Source: an uncultured Ruminiclostridium sp.
Lineage (GTDB): Bacteria > Bacillota > Clostridia > Oscillospirales > Ruminococcaceae
Direction: 5' to 3'
DNA: 53,278 bases
Assembly: GCA_934490165.1 (NCBI GenBank)
Contig: CAKSTB010000019.1
Location: 1 to 53,278, forward strand
Of the stretch, positions 16,422-25,193 are shown in pieces. Made by a program: the position numbers and the translations under genes. The notes below the pieces were generated by a model. The model was not told where the DNA came from, did no database searches, and worked only from the letters and a program-made list of their open reading frames with translations. Each line of letters begins with the position of its first letter. Position 1 is the stretch's first letter.

Positions 16422-17399
16422 CTAATCGGGTAAATATCTTGTTTCAAGCATTTTTGTGAGAAGCCCGAAATAATCCATTCCCGCCGCTTCAGCCGCCATA
16501 AGTGACAGACAATTAAGGTCGGGTCGGTGAGGACGTGACGCGCCTGTGAGATTGGGCTTTGGATTGAAATCGAACATTTTATAATTACCGTTTTTATCGG
16601 CTCGGCAGTCAATGCGCACCATAGCCTTAAGACCGAGCAGCCATACGGCAAGCTCACAGCTCTTTCTGAGGGCGGCAAGCTTAGGGTCGTCCGGGATCAC
16701 ACGGCTGTTTTTTACTACAGGGACATCGCCGTTGTAGGGAGCAATGCCGTCTTTCTGGTCAAAACGCTCAATGAACGGCAGAGAAGTGCCGTCGGGGAAG
16801 ACTGTGAGTGTGACTTCCGTACCGCTGAGATATTCTTCAGCCATCATAGTATCGCCGTATCTGCCGGACGCGAACGCTTCATCGCGGGCACGGATAAATT
16901 CTTCAGGGGTATCGCACTTTATGACACCCTGACTGCCTCTGCCGCGGATAGGTTTCAATACACACGGATATTCGCCGTTGTAGACAGTATCGGCGGTGAC
17001 AAGATAGTCTGTCACGGCGGGCAGTTCGTTCTGCAAGAGCAGAGTATTGGTGCTGAATTTATCGTCATACATATCAACGTCTTCGGTGCGGTGTCCGACA
17101 ACATATATTCCGCTGAAATCGTCTATCGGGTGACCTTTGTAAAGCACGGTGTTGAGCCACAGCGTGTCCGCGCCTTTGTCTATCGCCTGTTGTATCCCCT
17201 CGTGTGTATCGGGAAAACACCAGTCGGTGTCCTTGTACACATCGGGATCATCTACAGGTGTTATAACATCGACACCGCCGTTATTAAGGCAGTATGCAAT
17301 ATCTGCACAGCCGTCACTGTAACCGCCGGGCTTCATCGGCTTTTTGATACCGCCGATCGCGGGAGGTTCGTGAGCCTGATATATAAGCGCTACTTTCAT
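16422..17399 (-). CDS. ATP-grasp ligase of unknown substrate
   Basis: A 325-residue enzyme with an ATP-grasp fold, distantly like D-Ala-D-Ala ligase and carbamoyl-phosphate synthase. The nucleotide-binding segment is CVLKPIRGRGSQGVI (about 148-162), followed by MMAEEYLSGTEVTLTVF. The metal-binding end is MFDFNPKPNLTGASRPHR, where Asp and Asn replace the more usual Glu/Asn pair. The N-terminal part (GGYSDGCADIAYCLNNGG) resembles a substrate-binding pre-grasp domain. AGAAAGGA precedes the start. Neighbours (GH95, tyrA) give no clear clue to the substrate. Confidence 0.75.
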   Translation of the reverse strand: MKVALIYQAHEPPAIGGIKKPMKPGGYSDGCADIAYCLNNGGVDVITPVDDPDVYKDTDWCFPDTHEGIQQAIDKGADTLWLNTVLYKGHPIDDFSGIYVVGHRTEDVDMYDDKFSTNTLLLQNELPAVTDYLVTADTVYNGEYPCVLKPIRGRGSQGVIKCDTPEEFIRARDEAFASGRYGDTMMAEEYLSGTEVTLTVFPDGTSLPFIERFDQKDGIAPYNGDVPVVKNSRVIPDDPKLAALRKSCELAVWLLGLKAMVRIDCRADKNGNYKMFDFNPKPNLTGASRPHRPDLNCLSLMAAEAAGMDYFGLLTKMLETRYLPD

Positions 17400-17422
17400 T
17401 TTGTATCCTTTCTAAACTAAAT

Positions 17423-17448
17423 TTATCCCACGTTTTAATGTGGGATAA
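17423..17448 (-). terminator. hairpin after the 17457 membrane protein gene
   Basis: 9-bp perfect stem TTATCCCAC / GTGGGATAA (17423-17431 and 17440-17448), just beyond the stop at 17457. The following minus-strand sequence AUUUAG is only weakly U-rich, so termination is likely partial. Confidence 0.5.
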
Positions 17449-17456
17449 GAATTTAT

Positions 17457-18011
17457 TTACCGTATAAGTCTGTGGACTTTCTTCCTGAGCCACTTTTCGT
17501 AAACGTAAGATAACTGGCTAAGGCAAACGTCATAGCAGACGAATGTGAAGTTACCGATAAGCCAGAAAACAAGTACTGCAAACTGTCCGAAGCCTGCAAA
17601 GTCTTCAATAAGCTGTCCCATACCGAGAACATTCAGAAGCAGGGCGTATATCGCGATGACCGGAATGTTGAAGCACAGAAAACGCAGTAGAAATGACAGT
17701 ACCGCAGGCTTTACTTTTGTAAGCAGATCACGGATAACGGGGTAGTAGCCGAAAAATCCCGAGAACAGAAGCTTTGACTCTATATCCGGGGTGAGAAGCA
17801 GTGCAAGCAGAGCCACCGCCGCATAGCACAAAAGCGCCCACTTTCTGCTTATCTCACGGTATATTATCCATACTACAAGTCCCGCCACGGCAGGCAGGAT
17901 ATATACGCCGATGGGGATAAAGCCTGTACAGAACATCAGCACTATGCATATCGCGCTCAGTATTCCGCTCAGTGCTATCGCATAGCTCCTTGTCTTTTTG
18001 TTTGAGGGCAT
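17457..18011 (-). CDS. multi-pass membrane protein
   Basis: A 184-residue hydrophobic protein with about five membrane segments (IALSGILSAICIVLMFCTGF, YILPAVAGLVVWIIY and others) and a basic C-terminus (KWLRKKVHRLIR). Layout resembles ECF-transporter S-components and related conserved clostridial membrane proteins, but I see no ligand-specific motif. The start at 18011 has AGGAGAAAGG before it and lies one base after the tyrA stop, so it is expressed with tyrA. A 23-codon upstream extension would lie inside tyrA and is rejected. Confidence 0.7.
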   Translation of the reverse strand: MPSNKKTRSYAIALSGILSAICIVLMFCTGFIPIGVYILPAVAGLVVWIIYREISRKWALLCYAAVALLALLLTPDIESKLLFSGFFGYYPVIRDLLTKVKPAVLSFLLRFLCFNIPVIAIYALLLNVLGMGQLIEDFAGFGQFAVLVFWLIGNFTFVCYDVCLSQLSYVYEKWLRKKVHRLIR

Positions 18012-18012
18012 T

Positions 18013-18876
18013 TTAAACCTTTCTCCTTGCGTGCTCGGCGTAAAGCTCGTTGCTCTTTTCCTTGCGCTCTCTGCCGTCACGGAGTATATTGCGCAGTGTG
18101 TCTATATCATCATTGTTTATAGCATCTCTGTATTCGCACAGATTATCAATTATTGTGTTCAGCTCGAACAGCAGAGCTTCTTTATTGCACAGGAACAGAC
18201 TGCTCCACATATATTCGTTAAGCTTTGCGACACGGGTAAGATCCATAAAGCTGCCCGCGGAAAATCCGTCGGCATTGAAAAGAGAGGGGCTTTTTACATA
18301 GGCATTAGATACAACGTGAGCCAGCTGTGAGGTGAACGCAATATTTATATCGTGCTGTTTGGGTGTAGCGGTCACGACTTTGCCGAAGCCCATACAGCAG
18401 GCAAGTGTTGACAGCAGATCTATCGCCATTTTCGGTGTGTTTTCGGAGGGGGTGATTATATAGCTTGCACCCTTGAAAAGGTCATCGGTAGAATAGTCAA
18501 AGCCCGAGAACTCACGTCCTGCCATCGGGTGACTTCCGACAAAGATAACGCCAAGCGGTTCGAGAACCTCGGTACAGCGGGTAACGACATACTCCTTGAT
18601 ACCGCAGGAGTCGGTAACTATCGAGCCGGGCTTGAACTTGTCCTTGTGCTGTTTTACGAATTCTACTATTGTTTCGGGATAAAGGCAGAGCATCGTCATA
18701 TCAGCTTCATTTAGACCATCCGCTGTTATTATCTCGTCTATTGCGCCGCTGTCGAGAGCCTTTTTGCATACCTCGCCGTCAGCGTCAAGTCCCATTATAT
18801 GATGAAATGTACTTTTCTTGAGTGCCTTGCAGACAGAACCGCCTATCAGACCAAGACCTACTATTGCTATTTTCAT
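18013..18876 (-). CDS. tyrA: prephenate dehydrogenase
   Basis: A 287-residue enzyme that oxidatively decarboxylates prephenate to 4-hydroxyphenylpyruvate for tyrosine synthesis. It starts with the Rossmann motif MKIAIVGLGLIGGSVC; the catalytic-region GSHPMAGREFSGFDYS and the QLAHVVSNAY segment are intact. Length fits the short family form without an ACT domain. The start at 18876 follows AAGGAC; an upstream run of 34 codons is not supported. It has its own promoter at 18919-18947. Confidence 0.93.
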   Translation of the reverse strand: MKIAIVGLGLIGGSVCKALKKSTFHHIMGLDADGEVCKKALDSGAIDEIITADGLNEADMTMLCLYPETIVEFVKQHKDKFKPGSIVTDSCGIKEYVVTRCTEVLEPLGVIFVGSHPMAGREFSGFDYSTDDLFKGASYIITPSENTPKMAIDLLSTLACCMGFGKVVTATPKQHDINIAFTSQLAHVVSNAYVKSPSLFNADGFSAGSFMDLTRVAKLNEYMWSSLFLCNKEALLFELNTIIDNLCEYRDAINNDDIDTLRNILRDGRERKEKSNELYAEHARRKV

Positions 18877-18918
18877 TTTTGTCCTTCTTTCGGTGCGTTT
18901 TGAAAACGTATATAGTCT

Positions 18919-18947
18919 ATTATATCTTATCGGGCGGTCAATTTCAA
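18919..18947 (-). promoter_or_regulatory. tyrA promoter
   Basis: Minus strand TTGAAA (18942-18947), 17-bp spacer, TATAAT (18919-18924). Confidence 0.7.
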
Positions 18948-18998
18948 GTCGGAATGTGAAAATTTGCTGAAAAAGCATTGACCTCTCCTAACTGTTTG

Positions 18999-19028
18999 TT
19001 GACATCACGGAAAAGAAAAGTGTATAAT
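18999..19028 (+). promoter_or_regulatory. promoter of the ABC exporter operon
   Basis: TTGACA (18999-19004), 18-bp spacer, TATAAT (19023-19028). No strong palindrome was seen around it. Confidence 0.75.
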
Positions 19029-19066
19029 TTATCTGATATTTTTAACAGAATAAAGGAGAAACACAG

Positions 19067-20818
19067 ATGAAGGTACTTAAGTACTTGAAGCCGTACTGGC
19101 TTTTCGCCTTGCTGTGTCCGCTCGCTATGATACTTGAGGTAAGTATGGATCTGTTACAGCCCACGCTTATGTCGGACATAGTGGATAACGGTATATTGGG
19201 CGATGCGGCTGCCGATGAAAACCTGCGATATGTTCTGACAACGGGACTTAAAATGCTGGTATTTTCGCTTATCGGCTGTTTCGGCGGTATAGCCTCGGCG
19301 GCATTCGGTACGACTGCGGCTCAGAAGATGGGTAACGATCTCAGAAAAGACACGTTTGCAAAGGTAATGCATATGTCTTTTCAGCAGACGGACAAGTTTA
19401 CTACGGGTTCACTTGTTACCAGACTTACAAACGATATAACGGCGATACAGGAGTTTGTGGCAATGTCGCTGAGAATGTTTGTAAGAACGGGAATGCAGTT
19501 TATAGGCGGCATTGCGGTAATTCTCACACTTAATGTGAATTTCGGCATAGTGCTTGTCATTTCACTGCCTGTTCAGCTTATTGCGGTGGCAATAATAATG
19601 AAGAAAGCCTCGCCGCTTTTCAGTATCGTTCAGTCAAGACTTGACAAGGTGAACAGCGTGGTACAGGAAAACGTTTCGGGAGCGAGGGTTGTTAAGGCTT
19701 TCACCCGTGAGGAATATGAGATAAACAGGTTTGACAATGCAAACACAGACCTTATGTCGACAAATCTTAAGGTTCAGAAGCTTCTCGCAACACTGAACCC
19801 CATACTTATGGTCATTATGAACGCGTCTGTTATCGCTATTATAATGATAGGCGGCTTCCAGGTCGATGCTAAGGCAATGCAGGTCGGAGATGTAATGGCG
19901 GCTGTGACCTACATAACACAGATACTTATGTCGGTGATGATGGTCGGTATGATGTTCCAGCAGGTTTCGCGAGCAACGGCATCTATGAAGCGTGTGAACG
20001 AGGTGCTTTCAACAGCCCCTGTTATCGCTGACGGTAAGAAAAATGCAGACGGCGACAACAGCGGTACGGTCGAGCTTAAGAATGTCAGCTTTGCATATCC
20101 GGGTGCGTCGGGAAAGCCGGTGCTTTCGGGCATTGATCTGAAAGCCGAAAAGGGTCAGATGATAGCTATACTTGGCTCTACCGGCTGCGGTAAGACCTCG
20201 CTTGTAAATCTCATACCGAGGTTTTATGACGTGACCGAGGGTGAAGTGCTTGTTGACGGTGTGAACGTCAAGGATTACAATGTTGATACGTTAAGAAGTA
20301 AGATAGGTGTAGTATTGCAGAAGAGCGAGCTTTTCTCGGGCACTGTAGCCGAGAATATCCGCTGGGGCTGTGAAACGGCGACTGACGAAGAAGTAAAGAC
20401 CGCCGCAGGAATAGCGCAGGCGGAGGAGTTTATAAGCGGTTTCAATGACGGCTATGATACGATGATAAGCGAAAAGGGCGCGTCACTGTCAGGCGGTCAG
20501 AAACAGCGTATGGCGATAGCAAGAGCCATTGTCAAAAAGCCCGAGATACTGATATTTGATGACAGTACATCGGCGCTTGATCTGAGCACCGAAGCAAAGC
20601 TCCATATGGCACTGCGCGAAAGCTTAAGTGGTGTTACCGTTATAATGATAGCGCAGAGAATAGCGAGCGTTATGAGAGCTGATAAGATAGCGGTGCTTGA
20701 AAACGGCTCAATATGCGCTTTCGGCACGCATAAGGAGCTTATGGAAGCAAGCGATGTCTACAAAGATATTTACTATTCGCAGATGAAGCAGGGAGAGGGG
20801 GAAACGGTAAATGGCTAA
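19067..20818 (+). CDS. ABC exporter half-transporter, degenerate-site subunit
   Basis: A 583-residue protein with six membrane helices (about 1-310) fused to a nucleotide-binding domain. Walker A is GSTGCGKTS and the signature is LSGGQ. The Walker B end is FDDSTSALD with Asp where the catalytic Glu should be, and the switch His is Gln (IAQRIASVM). These are the usual marks of the inactive site in heterodimeric exporters such as LmrCD and BmrCD. AAAGGAGAAACACAG precedes the start. It pairs with the next gene, whose start overlaps its end by 8 nt. Substrate unknown, probably drugs, lipids or peptides. Confidence 0.92.
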   Translation: MKVLKYLKPYWLFALLCPLAMILEVSMDLLQPTLMSDIVDNGILGDAAADENLRYVLTTGLKMLVFSLIGCFGGIASAAFGTTAAQKMGNDLRKDTFAKVMHMSFQQTDKFTTGSLVTRLTNDITAIQEFVAMSLRMFVRTGMQFIGGIAVILTLNVNFGIVLVISLPVQLIAVAIIMKKASPLFSIVQSRLDKVNSVVQENVSGARVVKAFTREEYEINRFDNANTDLMSTNLKVQKLLATLNPILMVIMNASVIAIIMIGGFQVDAKAMQVGDVMAAVTYITQILMSVMMVGMMFQQVSRATASMKRVNEVLSTAPVIADGKKNADGDNSGTVELKNVSFAYPGASGKPVLSGIDLKAEKGQMIAILGSTGCGKTSLVNLIPRFYDVTEGEVLVDGVNVKDYNVDTLRSKIGVVLQKSELFSGTVAENIRWGCETATDEEVKTAAGIAQAEEFISGFNDGYDTMISEKGASLSGGQKQRMAIARAIVKKPEILIFDDSTSALDLSTEAKLHMALRESLSGVTVIMIAQRIASVMRADKIAVLENGSICAFGTHKELMEASDVYKDIYYSQMKQGEGETVNG

Positions 20819-22676
20819 CGAACGTCCTCCTATGAGAATGATGGGCAGAGGAGGTCCTCCGCCTCACGAAAGAATGCTGATGGCTGAAAAGCCGAAGAAT
20901 GCTAAGGGCACGCTGAAAAGGCTTGTCGGCTATATCGGCAAGAACAGGTATCTTATGATACTGCTGTTGTCGGTTATGCTGATAATAACGGTTTTAAACC
21001 TCGTTGCACCGTATTTACAGGGACTTGCGATAGACAAGATAACGATTTCGGATCAGCGGCTGAATGTCGATATAAGCGGTATGATCTACTGCCTTATAGC
21101 GCTCGGCTGTGTGTATCTTGTCAATTCACTGCTTACATATTTTCAGGGTATATTTGCGGCAAAGCTGTCGCAGACAACAGTCAAGGCTATGCGTAAGGAT
21201 CTTTTCGACAAGATCTCATACCTGCCGATAAAGTATACTGATACTCATCAGCACGGTGATATCATGAGCCGTATGACAAACGATGTCGAGAATATTTCCA
21301 ACACCGTTTCGCAGTCGATAGCCTCGCTTTTCTCGGGCGTTCTGACGCTTGTCGGCTGTCTTGTGTTCATGCTGTATTATTCGCCTATGCTGACGCTTGT
21401 CAGCCTTACATCTGTCGTTCTGACGCTTGTTGTAACAAAAAATCTTACAAAGTTTATGAGAAAGTATTTTCCTCTGCAGCAGACGCTTTTAGGCAGACTG
21501 AACGGTCATATTGAAGAAATGGTATCAGGCTACAGAACGGTAGCGGCATACTCAAAGGAAAAGAAGGCCTGCGAGGAGTTCGGCGAGATAAGCGATGAGC
21601 TTCAGAAAGCGGCGATAAAGGCGCAGATATGCGGCGGTATAATGGGTCCGTGTATGAATGTAATATCGAATATAAGCTTTTTGCTTGTTGCGGGCTTCGG
21701 CGCATATTTCCTTATAATCGACTTCAATCCCCTTGCGCTGAAAGGTGTTATGACAGTCGGCACGATACAGGCATTCTTGCAGTACACCAAGAATTTCACA
21801 CGTCCCATAAACGAGATAGCACAGCAGTATTCCTCAATACAGACGGCTATTGCAGGTGCGGAGCGTGTGTTTGAGATAATGGATACCGAGCCCGAAAGCG
21901 ATGAGGGAACGGATAAGGATTTCTCGATCGATAACGTAAAGGGCGACCTTATGTTCAAGGATATCGACTTCTCCTATGTTCCCGGTGAAAAGGTACTGCA
22001 TAACTTTGACCTTTGGATAAAGAGCGGTCAGAAGCTGGCTATAGTCGGTGCTACCGGCTCGGGCAAAACCACGGTCGTAAATTTGCTGACGAGATTTTAT
22101 GACATCGACGGCGGAAGCATAACTCTTGACGGCGAGAGCATATACGATATCCCGAAAAAGAAGCTACGCGGTTCGATAGGCATAGTGCTTCAGGACACCG
22201 TAATATTCAACGATACGATAATGCAGAATATCCGCTACGGCAGGCTTGACGCTACCGATGAGGAAGTAATTGCGGCGGCAAAGACCGCTAAGGTTGCCGA
22301 TTTTGCCGAAAAGATGGCTGACGGCTATGATACAATGCTGACCGAGGGCGGCGGAAATTTAAGTCAGGGACAGCGACAGCTTATAGCTATTGCAAGAGCT
22401 GTGCTCGCCGACCCGAAGATACTCATTCTCGATGAGGCAACATCAAGCATTGATACGCGTACCGAGGTACATATTCAGGAGGCAATGCTTGCACTTATGA
22501 AAGGCAGGACAAGCCTTATCATAGCGCACAGACTGTCTACTATCCGTGACGCGGATAAGATCGTTGTAATTGACGGCGGACAGGTAGTTGAAGCGGGAAA
22601 CCACGAAAAGCTGCTCAGCGAAAACGGAGCTTATGCAAGGCTGTACAACACTCAGTTTGCGGGCATAAAGACGTAA
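20811..22676 (+). CDS. ABC exporter half-transporter, catalytic subunit
   Basis: A 621-residue partner of the preceding protein. After an N-terminal tail rich in Arg, Pro and Gly (about 40 residues), it has six membrane helices. Its nucleotide-binding domain has GATGSGKTT, Walker B LDEATSSID with the catalytic Glu, the switch His in IAHRLSTIRDADK, and a non-canonical LSQGQ signature. The intact Walker B faces the LSGGQ of the partner, so only one composite site should hydrolyse ATP. The 8-nt overlap implies coupled translation. Confidence 0.93.
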   Translation: MANERPPMRMMGRGGPPPHERMLMAEKPKNAKGTLKRLVGYIGKNRYLMILLLSVMLIITVLNLVAPYLQGLAIDKITISDQRLNVDISGMIYCLIALGCVYLVNSLLTYFQGIFAAKLSQTTVKAMRKDLFDKISYLPIKYTDTHQHGDIMSRMTNDVENISNTVSQSIASLFSGVLTLVGCLVFMLYYSPMLTLVSLTSVVLTLVVTKNLTKFMRKYFPLQQTLLGRLNGHIEEMVSGYRTVAAYSKEKKACEEFGEISDELQKAAIKAQICGGIMGPCMNVISNISFLLVAGFGAYFLIIDFNPLALKGVMTVGTIQAFLQYTKNFTRPINEIAQQYSSIQTAIAGAERVFEIMDTEPESDEGTDKDFSIDNVKGDLMFKDIDFSYVPGEKVLHNFDLWIKSGQKLAIVGATGSGKTTVVNLLTRFYDIDGGSITLDGESIYDIPKKKLRGSIGIVLQDTVIFNDTIMQNIRYGRLDATDEEVIAAAKTAKVADFAEKMADGYDTMLTEGGGNLSQGQRQLIAIARAVLADPKILILDEATSSIDTRTEVHIQEAMLALMKGRTSLIIAHRLSTIRDADKIVVIDGGQVVEAGNHEKLLSENGAYARLYNTQFAGIKT

Positions 22677-22684
22677 TAAACAAC

Positions 22685-22711
22685 ATACCGCGCAGGGTAA
22701 CTGTGCGGTAT
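22685..22711 (+). terminator. hairpin after the ABC exporter genes
   Basis: ATACCGCGCAG / CTGTGCGGTAT (22685-22695 and 22701-22711, one G-T pair), followed by TATGCTATT. The weak U content makes termination partial. The radical SAM gene begins 21 nt later. Confidence 0.45.
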
Positions 22712-22732
22712 TATGCTATTAAGGAGCTTGCT

Positions 22733-23596
22733 ATGCATTTTGTAGACGCAAAATCAATACTATCGGTCAAAAACGGAATGAATATCTATCGCGGCTGTAC
22801 TCACGGCTGTATTTATTGTGACGCACGTTCAAATTGCTATAATATGCAACATAATTTTGAAGATATAGAGGTAAAGCAGAATGCCCCGGAGCTTCTTGAA
22901 AAAGCGCTTACTTCAAAGCGCAGGCTGTGTATGATAGGCACAGGTGCGATGAGCGATCCGTATATGCACTGTGAAGAAAAGCTAAGGCTTACAAGGCGAT
23001 GCCTTGAAATAATCGACAGGCACGGCTTCGGAGTGACGGTGCAGACAAAGTCGGATATGATCTTGCGTGATGTTGATCTGCTTTGCAGTATCAACGGCAA
23101 GGCAAAGGCGGTCGCACAGATGACGCTGACAACATACGATGAGAATTTATGCCGCATTATAGAGCCGAATGTCTGCACGACAAAACGGCGGTATGAAGTG
23201 CTCAAAGAAATGCAGGAAAACGGCATTCCCACCGTCGTGTGGTTTAGTCCTGTGTTGCCGTTCATAAACGATACCGAGGAGAACCTGCGCGGAATACTGT
23301 CGTACTGTTTTGACGCGGGTGTAAAGGGTATTATCTGCATGGGGATAGGCACTACAATGCGTGACGGCGACAGGGAGCATTTCTACTCTGCGCTTGACAG
23401 GCATTTTCTAGGTATGAAACAGCGGTATATAGCGCAGTATGGTAATGAGTATATCTGTAACAGTATTAACAACGGCAGGCTTATGAGCATATTCTGTAAT
23501 GAGTGCGAAAAGCACGGCGTTATGTATGATCCCGGTGAAGTGTTTGCATATCTTCAAGAGTTTCCCGAAAAGGACGAACAGTTATCGTTTTTCTGA
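22733..23596 (+). CDS. SPL-like radical SAM protein
   Basis: A 287-residue radical SAM enzyme. The cluster motif is RGCTHGCIYCD (CxxxCxxC) near residue 20, followed by a TIM-barrel part with GTGAMSDPYMHCEEKL and VQTKSDMILRDVDLL. This pattern matches the spore-photoproduct-lyase-like (SplB/Rv2578c) group, whose members mostly have unknown substrates. The start at 22733 follows AAGGAG at 7 nt; an upstream GTG would lie within the preceding hairpin. True spore photoproduct lyase is longer, so DNA repair is not claimed. Confidence 0.85.
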   Translation: MHFVDAKSILSVKNGMNIYRGCTHGCIYCDARSNCYNMQHNFEDIEVKQNAPELLEKALTSKRRLCMIGTGAMSDPYMHCEEKLRLTRRCLEIIDRHGFGVTVQTKSDMILRDVDLLCSINGKAKAVAQMTLTTYDENLCRIIEPNVCTTKRRYEVLKEMQENGIPTVVWFSPVLPFINDTEENLRGILSYCFDAGVKGIICMGIGTTMRDGDREHFYSALDRHFLGMKQRYIAQYGNEYICNSINNGRLMSIFCNECEKHGVMYDPGEVFAYLQEFPEKDEQLSFF

Positions 23597-23670
23597 TGTG
23601 ATTTTTGTTAAAATAAGGTTAATATTCGTTCTTTATAATACTGATGTAATAAATTGAAAGGGTGAAGAGT

Positions 23671-24156
23671 ATGACTATCAGAAAATTAACAGACGAGGAA
23701 CTTCCGCAGTGCGTAGATGTCATTCGCAAAAGCTATGAAACAGAGGCTATTGCATTCGGCATTACCGAAATGAACTGCCCTCAGCACGCCGCCTTTATTA
23801 CGCTTGACCGTTTACAGCTGTCTGCGGAGTGGGGCTATATTTTCTACGGAGCGTTTGAGGAAGAGGAGCTGATAGCCTGCTTTGCCATTGAAAATAAAGG
23901 CGACAGCGTGTACGAACTGCACTTGTTCTCGGTCCTTCCCGACAAGAGATACGGCGGTGTAGGAGCAAAGTGCCTTGAATTTGCCAAAAACGAGGTATTC
24001 TCGATGGGCGGTACGGTACTTAACGCAGGCGCGATACATCAGAGCGTAAGAGTGCGTAACTGGTACGAGAAGAACGGCTTTAAGCAAAAAGAGATACACA
24101 GAGTGGCATATCTGCCGTTTGCACTCGGAATAATGAGCTGTAATGTCGGAGAATAA
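23671..24156 (+). CDS. GNAT-family N-acetyltransferase
   Basis: A 161-residue GNAT acyltransferase using acetyl-CoA. The strand-4 and pyrophosphate loop region is ELHLFSVLPDKRYGGVGAKCL, close to the RxxGxG/A motif; the C-terminal RNWYEKNGFKQKEIHRV is typical. The start at 23671 has AAAGG at 10 nt; a GTG three codons earlier is less likely. Substrate unknown. Confidence 0.85.
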   Translation: MTIRKLTDEELPQCVDVIRKSYETEAIAFGITEMNCPQHAAFITLDRLQLSAEWGYIFYGAFEEEELIACFAIENKGDSVYELHLFSVLPDKRYGGVGAKCLEFAKNEVFSMGGTVLNAGAIHQSVRVRNWYEKNGFKQKEIHRVAYLPFALGIMSCNVGE

Positions 24157-24185
24157 ATGTTATAAATTATAGTAAACCGAATTGA

Positions 24186-24232
24186 AAAAAATCAAGAGGC
24201 TGTGGCGAAATCCGATCTTACGTCACAGCCTC
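24186..24232. terminator. bidirectional terminator at 24.2 kb
   Basis: 9-bp perfect stem GAGGCTGTG / CACAGCCTC (24196-24204 and 24224-24232). On the minus strand it is followed by a UUUUUU run (24186-24191). It lies between the convergent acetyltransferase and membrane-protein genes. Confidence 0.7.
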
Positions 24233-24235
24233 AAT

Positions 24236-24652
24236 TTATACTAATTTGTCGTATCGTATGAAATTGACGATAAAGGATATTCCTGCCGATGCCAGCGCAC
24301 AGCCGAGTCCGGTATAGAAAAATCCCACAAAGATATCGGGAAATACTCCCGCCTCTCTGAGTCCTATTCCTCCGCCCATCATACAAGCCATAATTATATA
24401 TGCTTTAAGGTCGAAGAAATGCCAGAACGGGCGGCGATCTTCATACCCGAGTATTCTTTTTGTATGTTTACCGCTCATTTTGAGAAACATCATTCCGAAA
24501 GCGACAAATACAACTACCGACAGCAGATACATAAACCATTGTCTCTCGATAACGAGGTAAGACAATACGCCGAGTCTTGCAACATTGAAGCCGGCGATAA
24601 GCCATACGATACCTGCTATCAATAAAAGCGTCCTCTTTTTAACTTTAAACAT
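24236..24652 (-). CDS. small four-helix membrane protein
   Basis: A 138-residue protein with four predicted membrane helices (IAGIVWLIAGFNVARLG, YLLSVVVFVAFGMMFL, IIMACMMGGGIGLREAG and GFFYTGLGCALASAGISF). A cytoplasmic loop holds KHTKRILGYEDRRPFWHFFDLKAY. It is the second gene of a unit led by a MarR regulator 15 nt upstream, so it is likely the regulator's target. The family is a conserved uncharacterised one; function unknown. GGAGAAGATCGAA supports the start. Confidence 0.75.
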   Translation of the reverse strand: MFKVKKRTLLLIAGIVWLIAGFNVARLGVLSYLVIERQWFMYLLSVVVFVAFGMMFLKMSGKHTKRILGYEDRRPFWHFFDLKAYIIMACMMGGGIGLREAGVFPDIFVGFFYTGLGCALASAGISFIVNFIRYDKLV

Positions 24653-24667
24653 TTCGATCTTCTCCGA

Positions 24668-25099
24668 TTATTTCAATTTTTTAAGGCGTTTTTCCGCATT
24701 TTCGTAAATTTTTTCAAATACCGCCTTGCATATATTCATTTCCTCATCGGAAAGTCCGTCCAGTATATCCTTTGCGAATTGTTTTTGAACGGCTGTACCT
24801 TCATTTACTATTGTTTCCGCTTTATCCAAAAGAATAATAGCAATGTACTTTTTGTTATCCTCGCTTTGTCTTTTCTCAATTAGTCCTTTTTCTTCGAGCA
24901 TTCTCAGAGAAGTGGAAACGTGAGATTTGGTGGATTTGCGTATCTTGACGATTTCGGCGGCTGTATTATATTGCGGATTATTGTGCAGAAACATCAATAT
25001 GTCATATTCCATTTGCGTAAGATCGTATTTATCGCAGACCGCACCGGTGAGCTTTTCATAATAGCAGGTGATAGTCCTGTGGTGATCCCAAAAAAACAA
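24668..25099 (-). CDS. MarR-family transcriptional regulator
   Basis: A 143-residue winged-helix dimer. The helix-turn-helix is TAAEIVKIRKSTKSHVSTSLRMLEEKGLI, the wing KRQSEDNKKYIAI, and the ends form dimer helices. The start is TTG at 25099, supported by AAGGAG at 8-nt spacing. A palindrome immediately after the -10 of its promoter suggests autorepression; the inducer is unknown. Confidence 0.9.
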   Translation of the reverse strand: MFFWDHHRTITCYYEKLTGAVCDKYDLTQMEYDILMFLHNNPQYNTAAEIVKIRKSTKSHVSTSLRMLEEKGLIEKRQSEDNKKYIAIILLDKAETIVNEGTAVQKQFAKDILDGLSDEEMNICKAVFEKIYENAEKRLKKLK

Positions 25100-25123
25100 T
25101 TTCTCAGCTCCTTAGCAAGCTAA

Positions 25124-25174
25124 TCGTTCTATTTAGAACGAAGATATTATAGCATACAGATGTGTCTTTGTCAA
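25124..25174 (-). promoter_or_regulatory. marR promoter and operator
   Basis: Minus strand TTGACA (25169-25174), 17-bp spacer, TATAAT (25146-25151): perfect consensus. Five bases downstream is the perfect inverted repeat TCGTTCT-ATTT-AGAACGA (25124-25141), covering the transcription start, a classic place for a MarR operator. Confidence 0.8.
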
Positions 25175-25193
25175 GACCGCAAAGTATATTCCG

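Noticed and set aside
19067..20818. Broken ABC transporter subunit because Walker B Glu and switch His are missing
   Set aside because: These changes are normal for the degenerate site of heterodimeric exporters; the partner keeps both residues.
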